Shown piece by piece: positions 1 through 6,050 of a DNA stretch of 11,058 bases. Location: positions 1 through 11,058 of the forward strand of contig JBFLVQ010000288.1 of the NCBI GenBank assembly GCA_040758525.1, given 5' to 3'. Origin of the DNA: JBFLVQ01 sp040758525 (GTDB taxonomy: Bacteria; Acidobacteriota; Blastocatellia; Chloracidobacteriales; JADJPF01). The notes under the pieces were generated by a model. That model was not told the origin of the DNA, did no database searches, and saw nothing but the letters and a program-made list of their open reading frames with translations. Position 1 is the stretch's first letter. Each line of letters opens with the position of its first letter. The translations under genes were made by a program, and so were the position numbers.

Positions 1-4
1 GATT

Positions 5-1489
5 ATGGGTCTAGTAAAGAGTGGCCGTACTGCGCCTAAAACCCGTTCCGAGATGCTACAACAGATTGAGCGATTAATTGAACAGAACAATCTGCTCACC
101 GCTTTACAGCATTATAAGAAACTATTTGAAGCGGAACCGGACAATATGGCTAGCGCCGCGCGTTTAAGTGAGATCTATCTGCTCGCTGGTCAACGTCAGG
201 ATGCTGAACAACTCAGCCTGTTAATTGCAGAACGTTGTGCTGAAGATGGACTGGTACCACAAGCGATGTTGATGTATCAGCGAGCAAATCGGTTTAACCC
301 TGCTAATATTGATGCTGGCTTACGTCTTGCCAACCTATGTGCCGATCAAGGCTGCGATGCGCTGGCAATACAGCAGTGTGAACGGATCATAGATTATGCC
401 TCTCAAGTAAACCTTACTGAAGGTGCATTAAAGGCATTGGAACTAGCGGTGCGGCTGCAACCACGTAATCCTAGCCTACAACAGCGACTAGCAACTATTT
501 ATATTGCCCTCAACCAGAAACAGGCTGCGCTCAAATGTCTGCAGATTGCTGGTGAGGAACTGATGGCGCAAGGTCAAGCCGCCCTAGCACGTGAAATCTA
601 TGAGACAATGCTTACCATTAAACCTTTTCATCAAACCGCCCTGGCAATACTAGGCCATATCTACCTAGATGAAGGCGAGAACGAAAAAGCGATTGAAATG
701 CTTGTGCCTTCCTGCCAAAGTGATCCTGCTAATGTTGAACTACTTGCTAGCCTGGGACGAGCTTTTTTGAATAGCGACCGGCTTGAAGAAGCCGACCAGA
801 CGCTTACTACACTCTTTAAATTGGACAAGACTTGCTATGGATTTTTGCTTGAGTTGAGTGGAAAATATCTTGCGCGTGGCGATCTAGAGCATAGTGGACA
901 GGTTATTGAAAAATGTATCTACTCGCTTATCGCACGTGGTAAAGAGCAGCATGCCGTAGTAATTTTAGAAAATTGTCTGGCCCAGGATCCTTCTCACTTA
1001 CCTTCACTCAAGCGACTTATCGATGTCTATCTGTTTGTACGCGATAATAACAATCTATGCCTTACACTAGAGCGCTTAGTCGCGGCGGCACTGGTTCATA
1101 ATGAAGTAGCAGAAGCAAAAACGGCACTACGTCAGTTGATCAACTTGGCACCCCAAAATACTACTTACCTTACACAGTTGCGTGAGTTGGAAGAATGGGT
1201 GGCAAATAATCCACAAGTTCCTGTGCCGCCTTCGATACGTCGCCGCTCCTTAAGCGGTTTACGAGGTGACAGATTCGTGTTGCGCTTAGATCCTGAATCT
1301 TTTCCTCCCGAAGTATCACTGGAAGAGAAGCTTCAAGATGTCGATTTCTATTGCCAGCAGGGCTACCTAGACGTCGCTTACGATACCTTAATGGCGCTAC
1401 AGGAACAGTACCCAACACATACAGAGCTAACCGTACGGTTGGACCAGATTCGTGCACAAATGGCAGATTATAGCGATCCCCAAGGCTGA
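5..1489 (+). CDS. Tetratricopeptide-repeat (TPR) scaffold protein
   Basis: This 494-residue protein is almost entirely helical repeat. TPR-like helix pairs run from about residue 19 to 400, with typical units at 29-48, 86-101, 142-172, 195-221, 225-240 and 259-273, including the usual Pro after the second helix (for example AEPDN, LQPRN, IKPFH). A Pro/Arg-rich linker (about 401-430) leads to a separate C-terminal repeat unit (about 438-480). No signal peptide, membrane segment or catalytic motif is visible, so it is probably a cytoplasmic protein-protein interaction scaffold. Proteins with this two-part plan are, as I recall, common in Acidobacteriota. The start is uncertain: only four bases precede the ATG at 5 and the frame stays open to the window edge. 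Met17 (position 53) is another candidate. The gene lies 63 bases before a secreted PilP-like protein on the same strand and may share its transcript. The partner and process are unknown. Confidence 0.85.
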   Translation: MGLVKSGRTAPKTRSEMLQQIERLIEQNNLLTALQHYKKLFEAEPDNMASAARLSEIYLLAGQRQDAEQLSLLIAERCAEDGLVPQAMLMYQRANRFNPANIDAGLRLANLCADQGCDALAIQQCERIIDYASQVNLTEGALKALELAVRLQPRNPSLQQRLATIYIALNQKQAALKCLQIAGEELMAQGQAALAREIYETMLTIKPFHQTALAILGHIYLDEGENEKAIEMLVPSCQSDPANVELLASLGRAFLNSDRLEEADQTLTTLFKLDKTCYGFLLELSGKYLARGDLEHSGQVIEKCIYSLIARGKEQHAVVILENCLAQDPSHLPSLKRLIDVYLFVRDNNNLCLTLERLVAAALVHNEVAEAKTALRQLINLAPQNTTYLTQLRELEEWVANNPQVPVPPSIRRRSLSGLRGDRFVLRLDPESFPPEVSLEEKLQDVDFYCQQGYLDVAYDTLMALQEQYPTHTELTVRLDQIRAQMADYSDPQG

Positions 1490-1552
1490 AATTTCCCTGC
1501 TGGAAAGTATTTCTCTCTTTCTAAATTTACCAATTTGGTGTAGAAATCAGCT

Positions 1553-2185
1553 ATGAAATTCATAACTTTACTGAAAAAGCCGATAATGCTACTGGTCAGC
1601 CTTTTAGCGCTTGTAACCACATCGGTGTATGCGCAGAGGCTGCCAGAAGAGAAAATTTCGCAACCCACTAGCCAAACTCAGCCCTCTATCAAGAAAAAGC
1701 CAGTAGCGCGTCGTACGACCAAGAGTAAACCAGCCGAGAAAGAGGCGGCGGCTCTTCCTTCACTCAACGAGCGCCTGGAAGATCACCGTCTAGCGGTACG
1801 TCGAGGCGAAAAACGTGAGCCGTCTGCGGCTTTCTTGATAGACGAGATCACAGTGAATGGTATTTACAAATCGACGGAAGGCTATGGCGCTTTTCTACGT
1901 GCTAGTAATGGTCGTACCTTCTTTGCTTATACTGGTATGCCATTTTTTGATGGTTCGGTAGCGCATATTGAAGTTGATCAGGTGACTTTCGAACAGGTGC
2001 TTCCTGATGGTAAGCGGCGGCAAGTGGTAAAGAACTACGATCCCAATGCATTGCGCGCAGCCTCGATCGCCAGTCAATCAGAGAAAGATCAGAAAGATCA
2101 GAAGAAGAAAGAGAAGAAAGAGTCCAAAGAAGAGAAGAAAGAAGAAGAGCCTAGCGAGGACGACACCAGCGACGACGACGAATAA
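1553..2185 (+). CDS. Secreted protein with PilP-like beta domain and charged tail
   Basis: This 210-residue protein begins with a clear Sec signal peptide: Lys residues at 2, 8 and 9, a hydrophobic core at about 11-22, and probable cleavage after VYA (residue 27). A Pro/Lys/Ser-rich linker follows (about 28-90). The only folded part is about residues 94-162, a beta-rich stretch (FLIDEITVNGIY, GYGAFLRASNGRTFF, GSVAHIEVDQVTFEQ). Its pattern resembles the C-terminal domain of PilP, the periplasmic protein linking the type IV pilus inner-membrane platform to the PilQ secretin. The tail (about 174-210) is low complexity, Lys/Glu-rich and then Asp/Glu-rich. No lipobox Cys is present, unlike classical PilP lipoproteins, and no pilM, pilN, pilO or pilQ gene is nearby. 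A role in pilus or secretion assembly is therefore only inferred. No good Shine-Dalgarno precedes the ATG. The start is chosen because it gives an intact signal peptide. Confidence 0.75.
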   Translation: MKFITLLKKPIMLLVSLLALVTTSVYAQRLPEEKISQPTSQTQPSIKKKPVARRTTKSKPAEKEAAALPSLNERLEDHRLAVRRGEKREPSAAFLIDEITVNGIYKSTEGYGAFLRASNGRTFFAYTGMPFFDGSVAHIEVDQVTFEQVLPDGKRRQVVKNYDPNALRAASIASQSEKDQKDQKKKEKKESKEEKKEEEPSEDDTSDDDE

Positions 2186-2195
2186 GAGCCGCGCA

Positions 2196-2221
2196 GATTG
2201 GAAAAGATCTTTTTACCAATC
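2196..2221. terminator. Hairpin 1 in convergent gap (possible terminator)
   Basis: An inverted repeat pairs GATTGG (2196-2201) with CCAATC (2216-2221). It continues inward as AAAA/TTTT around a GATC loop, with a two-base bulge (TA). It starts 10 bases after the stop of the secreted-protein gene and faces the convergent aminotransferase gene. No U-tract follows on either strand, so it is not a textbook intrinsic terminator. Confidence 0.35.
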
Positions 2222-2222
2222 G

Positions 2223-2260
2223 AGGGCAGAGAAAATAACGCTAATTACTTTCTGTGCCCT
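2223..2260. terminator. Hairpin 2 in convergent gap (possible bidirectional terminator)
   Basis: Two 12-base arms (2223-2234 and 2249-2260) are complementary at 11 of 12 positions, with the single mismatch at 2254, around a 14-base loop. The hairpin lies between two convergent genes, where a shared terminator is expected. Neither side carries a clear run of T, so Rho-dependent ending or mere RNA stabilisation is possible. Confidence 0.4.
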
Positions 2261-2304
2261 GAATGGTAGATCATTTCTCCAAGATTGGGCCGTTCCATCA
2301 AGAT

Positions 2305-3648
2305 TTAACCTACAGCTTGATCGGTAATATCTAGGCCACGATCAATGATCTCTATCCCTTCCATCAATTCCTGCTCATTAATACAGAGGGGTGGGTTAGT
2401 AAAGAAGTTATTCCAACGCACAAAAGTATAGAGCCCGTTTTCGCGCAAGAACTCTGCTAGCCGTGTCATCTCTGGCGAAGTACCATTAAAAGGCGCCATT
2501 GGTTCATGGGTTTTACGATTACGGACCAGCTCAACAATACCAAAGAGCCCGATTGAGCGTGTCTCACCAATGCAAGGATGCTTCTCAGCTAAACGTGCCA
2601 ACTCTCTTGCCAACACTTTACCCATATTGCGAGTGTTTTCTATCAGATTATCCTGTTTATAAACATCAATGGTAGCAATCGCAGCGGCGCAAGAGAGAGG
2701 ATGCGAATTATAGGTTAATCCTCCTGGAAAAAGTCTTTGCTGGAAATACTCGCCAATCTGCTCACGCATCGCCACCGCGCCTAATGGTAAGTAAGCACTG
2801 GTAAGCCCTTTTGCCATTGTTATCAGATCTGGCACAACCTTCCAATTATCTACGGCAAACCACTCTCCAGTGCGACAAAATCCCGACATCACCTCATCAC
2901 AAATAAGCAGAATGCCATGTTTATCACACAATTGCCGTAGACCCTGTAGATAACCATCGGGTGGAATGATAATGCCATTGGTGCCCGTAACAGTCTCAAT
3001 GAAGACAGCAGCAATATTTTGTGGCCCTTCATACATCATTACTTCTTCAATCTGATTAAGGCAGTCGAGTGTACAAGCATCAGCATGTTTACAGAAGTTG
3101 CAACGGTAGCGGTAAGGATCAAACACACGTATGACACCGGCAATACCTGGCTCGTTGGCCCAGCGGCGTGGATCGCCAGTAAGTGTCATAGCACCCGCGG
3201 TAGCACCGTGATAGCTGCGATAGCGAGCAATAATTTTGTGACGACCAGTATATAGACGAGCAAGTTTAATCGCATTCTCATTAGCTTCGGCACCGCCTAG
3301 AGTGAAGAAGAACTTGTTGAGATCGCCAGGAGTGATCTCAGCAAGTACCTGTCCTAGGCGTGCACGCGCTTCTGTGGCCATAAATGGATTGGCATAAGGG
3401 AGTATTTCCGCTTGACGTTTGATTGCCTCGACTACACGCTCATCACCATGGCCTATGTTGACGCACATTAGTTGGGAATTAAAGTCTAGATAACGTTTGC
3501 CACTAGGCTCCCAGAAATAGACGCCTTTCGCGCCTGCCACAGGGATAGGTTTTACTGCCGCTTGTACAGACCATTCATAAAGGGTGTGTCGCTTGCATAG
3601 TTCTATTATCTCTTCGGCGCTTAGTGCGCCCATGGTAGCTGTTGTCAT
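2305..3648 (-). CDS. Class III PLP-dependent aminotransferase (omega-amino-acid/taurine-pyruvate type)
   Basis: This 447-residue enzyme belongs to fold-type I, class III aminotransferases, which move an amino group between an amine or omega-amino acid and a keto acid using PLP. Visible signatures are GGAEAN (118-123) for phosphate binding, SYHG (145-148) whose Tyr stacks on PLP, CDEVMSGF (250-257) with Asp251 facing the pyridine nitrogen, and MAKGLTSAY (278-286) with Lys280 as the Schiff-base lysine. It is full length and appears active. The region 173-200 resembles the taurine-pyruvate aminotransferase-like branch but carries a CX2CX5CX3C cluster (Cys183, 186, 192, 196). The substrate cannot be read from sequence, and no catabolic or biosynthetic partner gene is adjacent. 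The ATG at 3648 has AAGGAA 8 bases upstream on its strand, which supports this start. Met6 is a weaker alternative. A good promoter lies about 70 bases upstream. Confidence 0.88.
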   Translation of the reverse strand: MTTATMGALSAEEIIELCKRHTLYEWSVQAAVKPIPVAGAKGVYFWEPSGKRYLDFNSQLMCVNIGHGDERVVEAIKRQAEILPYANPFMATEARARLGQVLAEITPGDLNKFFFTLGGAEANENAIKLARLYTGRHKIIARYRSYHGATAGAMTLTGDPRRWANEPGIAGVIRVFDPYRYRCNFCKHADACTLDCLNQIEEVMMYEGPQNIAAVFIETVTGTNGIIIPPDGYLQGLRQLCDKHGILLICDEVMSGFCRTGEWFAVDNWKVVPDLITMAKGLTSAYLPLGAVAMREQIGEYFQQRLFPGGLTYNSHPLSCAAAIATIDVYKQDNLIENTRNMGKVLARELARLAEKHPCIGETRSIGLFGIVELVRNRKTHEPMAPFNGTSPEMTRLAEFLRENGLYTFVRWNNFFTNPPLCINEQELMEGIEIIDRGLDITDQAVG

Positions 3649-3719
3649 AGACCAAATTCCTTTCCTTAGTTTGCCTCAGTAATAGCATCAGAAAACAGAT
3701 CGCTTACCGGGCTTCTGCA

Positions 3720-3748
3720 ATTAACTAACCCTTTCACGCGTTTGTCAA
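3720..3748 (-). promoter_or_regulatory. Sigma70-like promoter for the aminotransferase
   Basis: Read on the minus strand, a perfect TTGACA (3748-3743) is followed by a 17-base spacer and GTTAAT (3725-3720, four of six matches to TATAAT). This predicts transcription starting near 3713 and a leader of about 65 bases before the aminotransferase ATG. It lies back to back with the ffh promoter. Confidence 0.5.
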
Positions 3749-3777
3749 TGGTAATACCCGAATAGGCTTTAGGCGCC

Positions 3778-3806
3778 TTGACAGTAAGGAAAAAAGAGGT
3801 TACTTT
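3778..3806 (+). promoter_or_regulatory. Sigma70-like promoter for ffh
   Basis: A perfect TTGACA (3778-3783) is followed by a 17-base spacer and TACTTT (3801-3806), a weak -10 keeping the TA...T frame. An AT-rich TATAAA at 3806-3811 lies at a longer spacing. The 8-base palindrome AGGCGCCT (3771-3778) overlaps the first base of the -35. The predicted start is near 3814, inside the adjacent inverted repeat. Confidence 0.5.
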
Positions 3807-3810
3807 ATAA

Positions 3811-3830
3811 ATTTGCCTATTGCGGCAAAT
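3811..3830 (+). promoter_or_regulatory. Perfect inverted repeat at the ffh transcription start/leader
   Basis: ATTTGCC (3811-3817) and GGCAAAT (3824-3830) are perfectly complementary around a six-base loop. The repeat lies just downstream of the predicted ffh -10 and 25 bases before the ffh ATG. It could be a repressor operator at the start site or a short 5' leader hairpin. No T-run follows, so it is unlikely to be a terminator. Confidence 0.4.
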
Positions 3831-3855
3831 CCCAACGCATTCATGGTATTAAGCA

Positions 3856-5298
3856 ATGTTTGATGCGCTCTCCGATAAGCTGAAAAAGGTTCTCAAAAAT
3901 CTCCGCGGCCAAGACAAGCTCTCAGCTGAGCATATTGAAGCGGCGATGCGTGAGATCCGTATTGCCTTACTAGAGGCTGATGTCAATTTCAAAGTTGTAA
4001 AGCAGTTCATCGATTCAGTAAAGGAAAAAGCGCTTGGTCAGCAGGTGCTGGATGCACTCTCACCAGAACAACAGGTCATTAAGATTGTATATGATGAACT
4101 GGTCGAGATATTGGGCGGCGCCAGTTCCCGCCTCGTCTTTACTCCACGTAACCCTAATGTGGTAATGATTGTCGGTCTGCAAGGATCAGGTAAAACTACC
4201 ACAACTGGCAAACTCGCCAAATTTCTTGCTAAGCAGCAGAATCGACATCCTCTCTTGGTTTCCGTTGACGTTTATCGTCCGGCAGCAAGAGATCAGCTTG
4301 CTGTGATCTCACATGATATTGGCCAGCCAATCTTTGAAGCGCCTGATTTAAGCGATCCAATGGAGCTTTGCCGCCGTGCCTTCAAGCATGCTCAAAATAC
4401 TGGTTACGACACCCTGCTTGTTGATACTGCAGGCCGTCTACATATAGACGATCAGCTAATGGAAGAGCTTACTAACATCAAGCGAGAGTTGATGCCTGTA
4501 GAGATCCTCTTTATTGCTGATGCCATGACTGGTCAAGATGCAGTCAAGAGCGCTACTGAATTCCACAATCGTATAGGTATTACTGGTGTCATCCTTACCA
4601 AGATGGATGGTGATGCACGTGGTGGTGCCGCTCTCTCTGTAAAGATGGTGACAGGACAACCGATCAAGTTTGTCGGTATAGGGGAAAAGTACGACGCCAT
4701 TGAGCAGTTCTACCCGGATCGTATTGCCCAACGTATTCTAGGCATGGGCGATGTCCTCTCACTTATTGAAAAAGTGCAGCAGGAGGTCGATGAAGAACAG
4801 GCGCTTGCTCTCCAACAGAAGATGATGGAGGACAAGTTCACCTTAGAAGATTACCGTGCACAATTAAAACAGATGGAGAAGCTTGGTTCAGTAGATAAAC
4901 TGCTCAAGATGCTTCCTGAAGGAATGGTGCGTGGCCTACTTGGGTTTGTTCCTAAGATCAGCGCAGAACAGGCTGATATGATGCAGAAGAAACTTAAGCA
5001 GACGGAAGCGATCATCAATTCTATGACCCCCAAGGAACGCTCCAATTACCATATCCTTGATGCTTCACGCCGACGACGAATTGCTAAAGGTAGTGGAACA
5101 ACCGTTAAAGATGTTAATGAGCTGTTAGAAGAATATATACAGATGCGCAAGGTAATGCGCCAGATGACACGAGGTGGCCTGCTGGGTGGTTTTGGTGGCA
5201 AGCTACTAGGCGGAATGATGGGTGGAGGCGGAGGCGGGGGTGGAAGCGCCCCCCGAGGCGGCTTCAGTAACAAGAAAAAGAAGAAGAAACGACGCTGA
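3856..5298 (+). CDS. ffh: Signal recognition particle GTPase Ffh
   Basis: Ffh binds 4.5S/SRP RNA and signal sequences on nascent chains and delivers ribosomes to FtsY at the membrane. The 480-residue protein has the N domain (about 1-95), then the G domain with P-loop GLQGSGKTT (107-115), DVYRPAA (138-144), DTAGR (190-194) and TKMDGDARGG (248-257). The Met-rich M domain (about 300-438) includes SRRRRIAKGSGT (404-415), the SRP-RNA contact. The tail is unusual: a glycine-rich stretch (about 439-469) with eight Gly in a row, then a lysine/arginine end (473-480). MFDALSDKL is the normal family start. No convincing Shine-Dalgarno precedes the ATG, unlike rpsP or rplS. It is the first gene of a translation cluster, 91 bases before rpsP. 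Confidence 0.97.
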   Translation: MFDALSDKLKKVLKNLRGQDKLSAEHIEAAMREIRIALLEADVNFKVVKQFIDSVKEKALGQQVLDALSPEQQVIKIVYDELVEILGGASSRLVFTPRNPNVVMIVGLQGSGKTTTTGKLAKFLAKQQNRHPLLVSVDVYRPAARDQLAVISHDIGQPIFEAPDLSDPMELCRRAFKHAQNTGYDTLLVDTAGRLHIDDQLMEELTNIKRELMPVEILFIADAMTGQDAVKSATEFHNRIGITGVILTKMDGDARGGAALSVKMVTGQPIKFVGIGEKYDAIEQFYPDRIAQRILGMGDVLSLIEKVQQEVDEEQALALQQKMMEDKFTLEDYRAQLKQMEKLGSVDKLLKMLPEGMVRGLLGFVPKISAEQADMMQKKLKQTEAIINSMTPKERSNYHILDASRRRRIAKGSGTTVKDVNELLEEYIQMRKVMRQMTRGGLLGGFGGKLLGGMMGGGGGGGGSAPRGGFSNKKKKKKRR

Positions 5299-5333
5299 AG
5301 TCCCCTACAAAACCGGGCAACAGCTTGAAATAC

Positions 5334-5363
5334 TTGGATATTTTGACTATATCAGGCTATAAT
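5334..5363 (+). promoter_or_regulatory. Promoter before rpsP
   Basis: TTGGAT (5334-5339, four of six matches) and a perfect TATAAT (5358-5363) are separated by 18 bases. The predicted start is near 5370, giving a leader of only about 20 bases before rpsP. It would let the ribosomal genes be expressed independently of ffh. Confidence 0.6.
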
Positions 5364-5377
5364 TCAATTCAAATCCC

Positions 5378-5383
5378 AGGAGG
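5378..5383 (+). promoter_or_regulatory. Strong ribosome binding site that sets the TTG start of rpsP
   Basis: A full AGGAGG lies six bases before TTG at 5390. The S16 sequence begins exactly there (LAIRLTRMGAKKRPF), and the only in-frame ATG nearby (Leu-Thr-Arg-Met, residue 9) would remove the conserved first strand. The strong site probably compensates for the weak start codon. Confidence 0.85.
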
Positions 5384-5389
5384 CATAAA

Positions 5390-5659
5390 TTGTTAGCGAT
5401 CAGATTGACGAGAATGGGTGCAAAGAAACGCCCCTTCTATCGTATTGTGGTAACAGATAAAGAGAATAAGCGGGATGGTCGATTTGTTGAGATTGTTGGT
5501 TATTATGATCCTTGCAAACAGCCGGTGGAGATGAAAATCGACCAGGATCGGATCAGCTACTGGTTATCATGTGGTGCACAGCCAACACTTACTGTACGGC
5601 AATTACTTAAGCGGCAGCCACAACCAGCAGCACAAAATTCGAAATCAGCAGCTGTATAA
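5390..5659 (+). CDS. rpsP: 30S ribosomal protein S16 (bS16)
   Basis: bS16 is an early-binding protein of the 30S body needed for subunit assembly. The 89-residue sequence carries the family pattern: IRLTRMGAKKRPFYRIVV (4-21), the loop DGRFVEIVGYYDP (30-42), and the later DRISYWLSCGAQPTLTVRQLL (53-73). It ends in a short Gln/Ala/Ser-rich tail. Translation starts at TTG behind a full AGGAGG, an uncommon but well-supported start. It has its own promoter just upstream and is followed by 146 bases before the KH-domain gene, an unusually wide gap for this cluster. Confidence 0.96.
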   Translation: MLAIRLTRMGAKKRPFYRIVVTDKENKRDGRFVEIVGYYDPCKQPVEMKIDQDRISYWLSCGAQPTLTVRQLLKRQPQPAAQNSKSAAV

Positions 5660-5693
5660 TACAGCCATATCGTTGTAAGCAGACACCACCACC

Positions 5694-5774
5694 GTGCTTA
5701 ACAAAGCAACTCTTTCTGGGGTAGTGAGTTTTGCCATCCTCGGCATTTCCATGCTGCTCAATCTGTTGTTTTAG
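5694..5774 (+). CDS. Possible 26-residue membrane peptide between rpsP and the KH gene
   Basis: A GTG-started frame of 26 codons ending in TAG fills most of the gap between rpsP and the KH gene. Its product is hydrophobic (SGVVSFAILGISMLLNLLF at the C-terminal end) after a short start containing one Lys, like a single-span small membrane protein. It ends 31 bases before the KH start. Against it: no Shine-Dalgarno precedes the GTG, and a T-rich spacer can encode hydrophobic residues by chance. I do not recognise a family. The spacer holds no other gene I can support. Confidence 0.2.
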   Translation: MLNKATLSGVVSFAILGISMLLNLLF

Positions 5775-5793
5775 TCTGTTCAGTGGCTCAATC

Positions 5794-5800
5794 GGGAGGA
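5794..5800 (+). promoter_or_regulatory. Ribosome binding site deciding the KH gene start
   Basis: GGGAGGA (5794-5800) lies five bases before ATG at 5806, ideal spacing. The in-frame ATG at 5800 overlaps this site and the ATG at 5731 has none, so 5806 is the best start. Confidence 0.7.
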
Positions 5801-5805
5801 TGACA

Positions 5806-6045
5806 ATGGGAGAGATGAAGGAACTCATTGAGACCGTGGCAAAAGCACTTGTTGATTATCCGGATGAAGTAGAAGTCAAGGAAGTCGAAGGTGAGGCGAC
5901 CACTGTACTCGAACTACGAGTAGCACAGGCCGACCTCGGTAAAGTGATTGGCAAACAGGGTCGTACGGCTCGTGCTATCCGTACAATCCTAGGTGCGTCC
6001 GGAATGAAACTGAAAAAACGCTTTGTTCTGGAGATACTTGAGTAG
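5806..6045 (+). CDS. khpA: KH-domain RNA-binding protein, KhpA family
   Basis: This small single-KH protein of 79 residues starts at 5806. The family pattern is plain: MKELIETVAKALVDYPDEVEV (4-24), a beta strand TTVLELRVA (32-40), then VIGKQGRTARAIRTIL (47-62) holding the GXXG nucleic-acid loop (Gly49-Lys-Gln-Gly52), and KRFVLEILE at the end. Homologues in Firmicutes (KhpA) bind many RNAs, often together with KhpB/Jag, and affect division and cell size; in this organism the targets are unknown. A KH gene between rpsP and rimM is typical of several phyla but absent from this position in Enterobacteria. A longer frame reaches back to 5731, but its Cys-rich extension lacks a ribosome site and is not family-like. 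rimM begins five bases after the stop. Confidence 0.93.
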   Translation: MGEMKELIETVAKALVDYPDEVEVKEVEGEATTVLELRVAQADLGKVIGKQGRTARAIRTILGASGMKLKKRFVLEILE

Positions 6046-6050
6046 CGGTT

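Noticed and set aside
2082..2165. GA-rich short repeats (AGAAAGATC twice, then AAG/GAA runs) as a repeat element or CRISPR-like array
   Set aside because: They are in-frame Lys/Glu/Asp codons of a charged protein tail; units are irregular with no spacers.
2046..2327. Lys/Arg-rich frame overlapping the end of the secreted-protein gene
   Set aside because: It is the +1-shifted reading of the purine-rich Lys/Glu tail, with no ribosome site; it also runs into the aminotransferase gene on the other strand.
5221..5242. G-rich tract as a regulatory G-quadruplex
   Set aside because: It is explained by a run of glycine codons in the Ffh tail; no independent support for a regulatory role.
5731..5805. 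Upstream in-frame extension of the KH gene (25 extra residues, Cys-rich)
   Set aside because: No ribosome site precedes the ATG at 5731, the extension is unlike the family, and a near-ideal GGGAGGA sits before ATG 5806.
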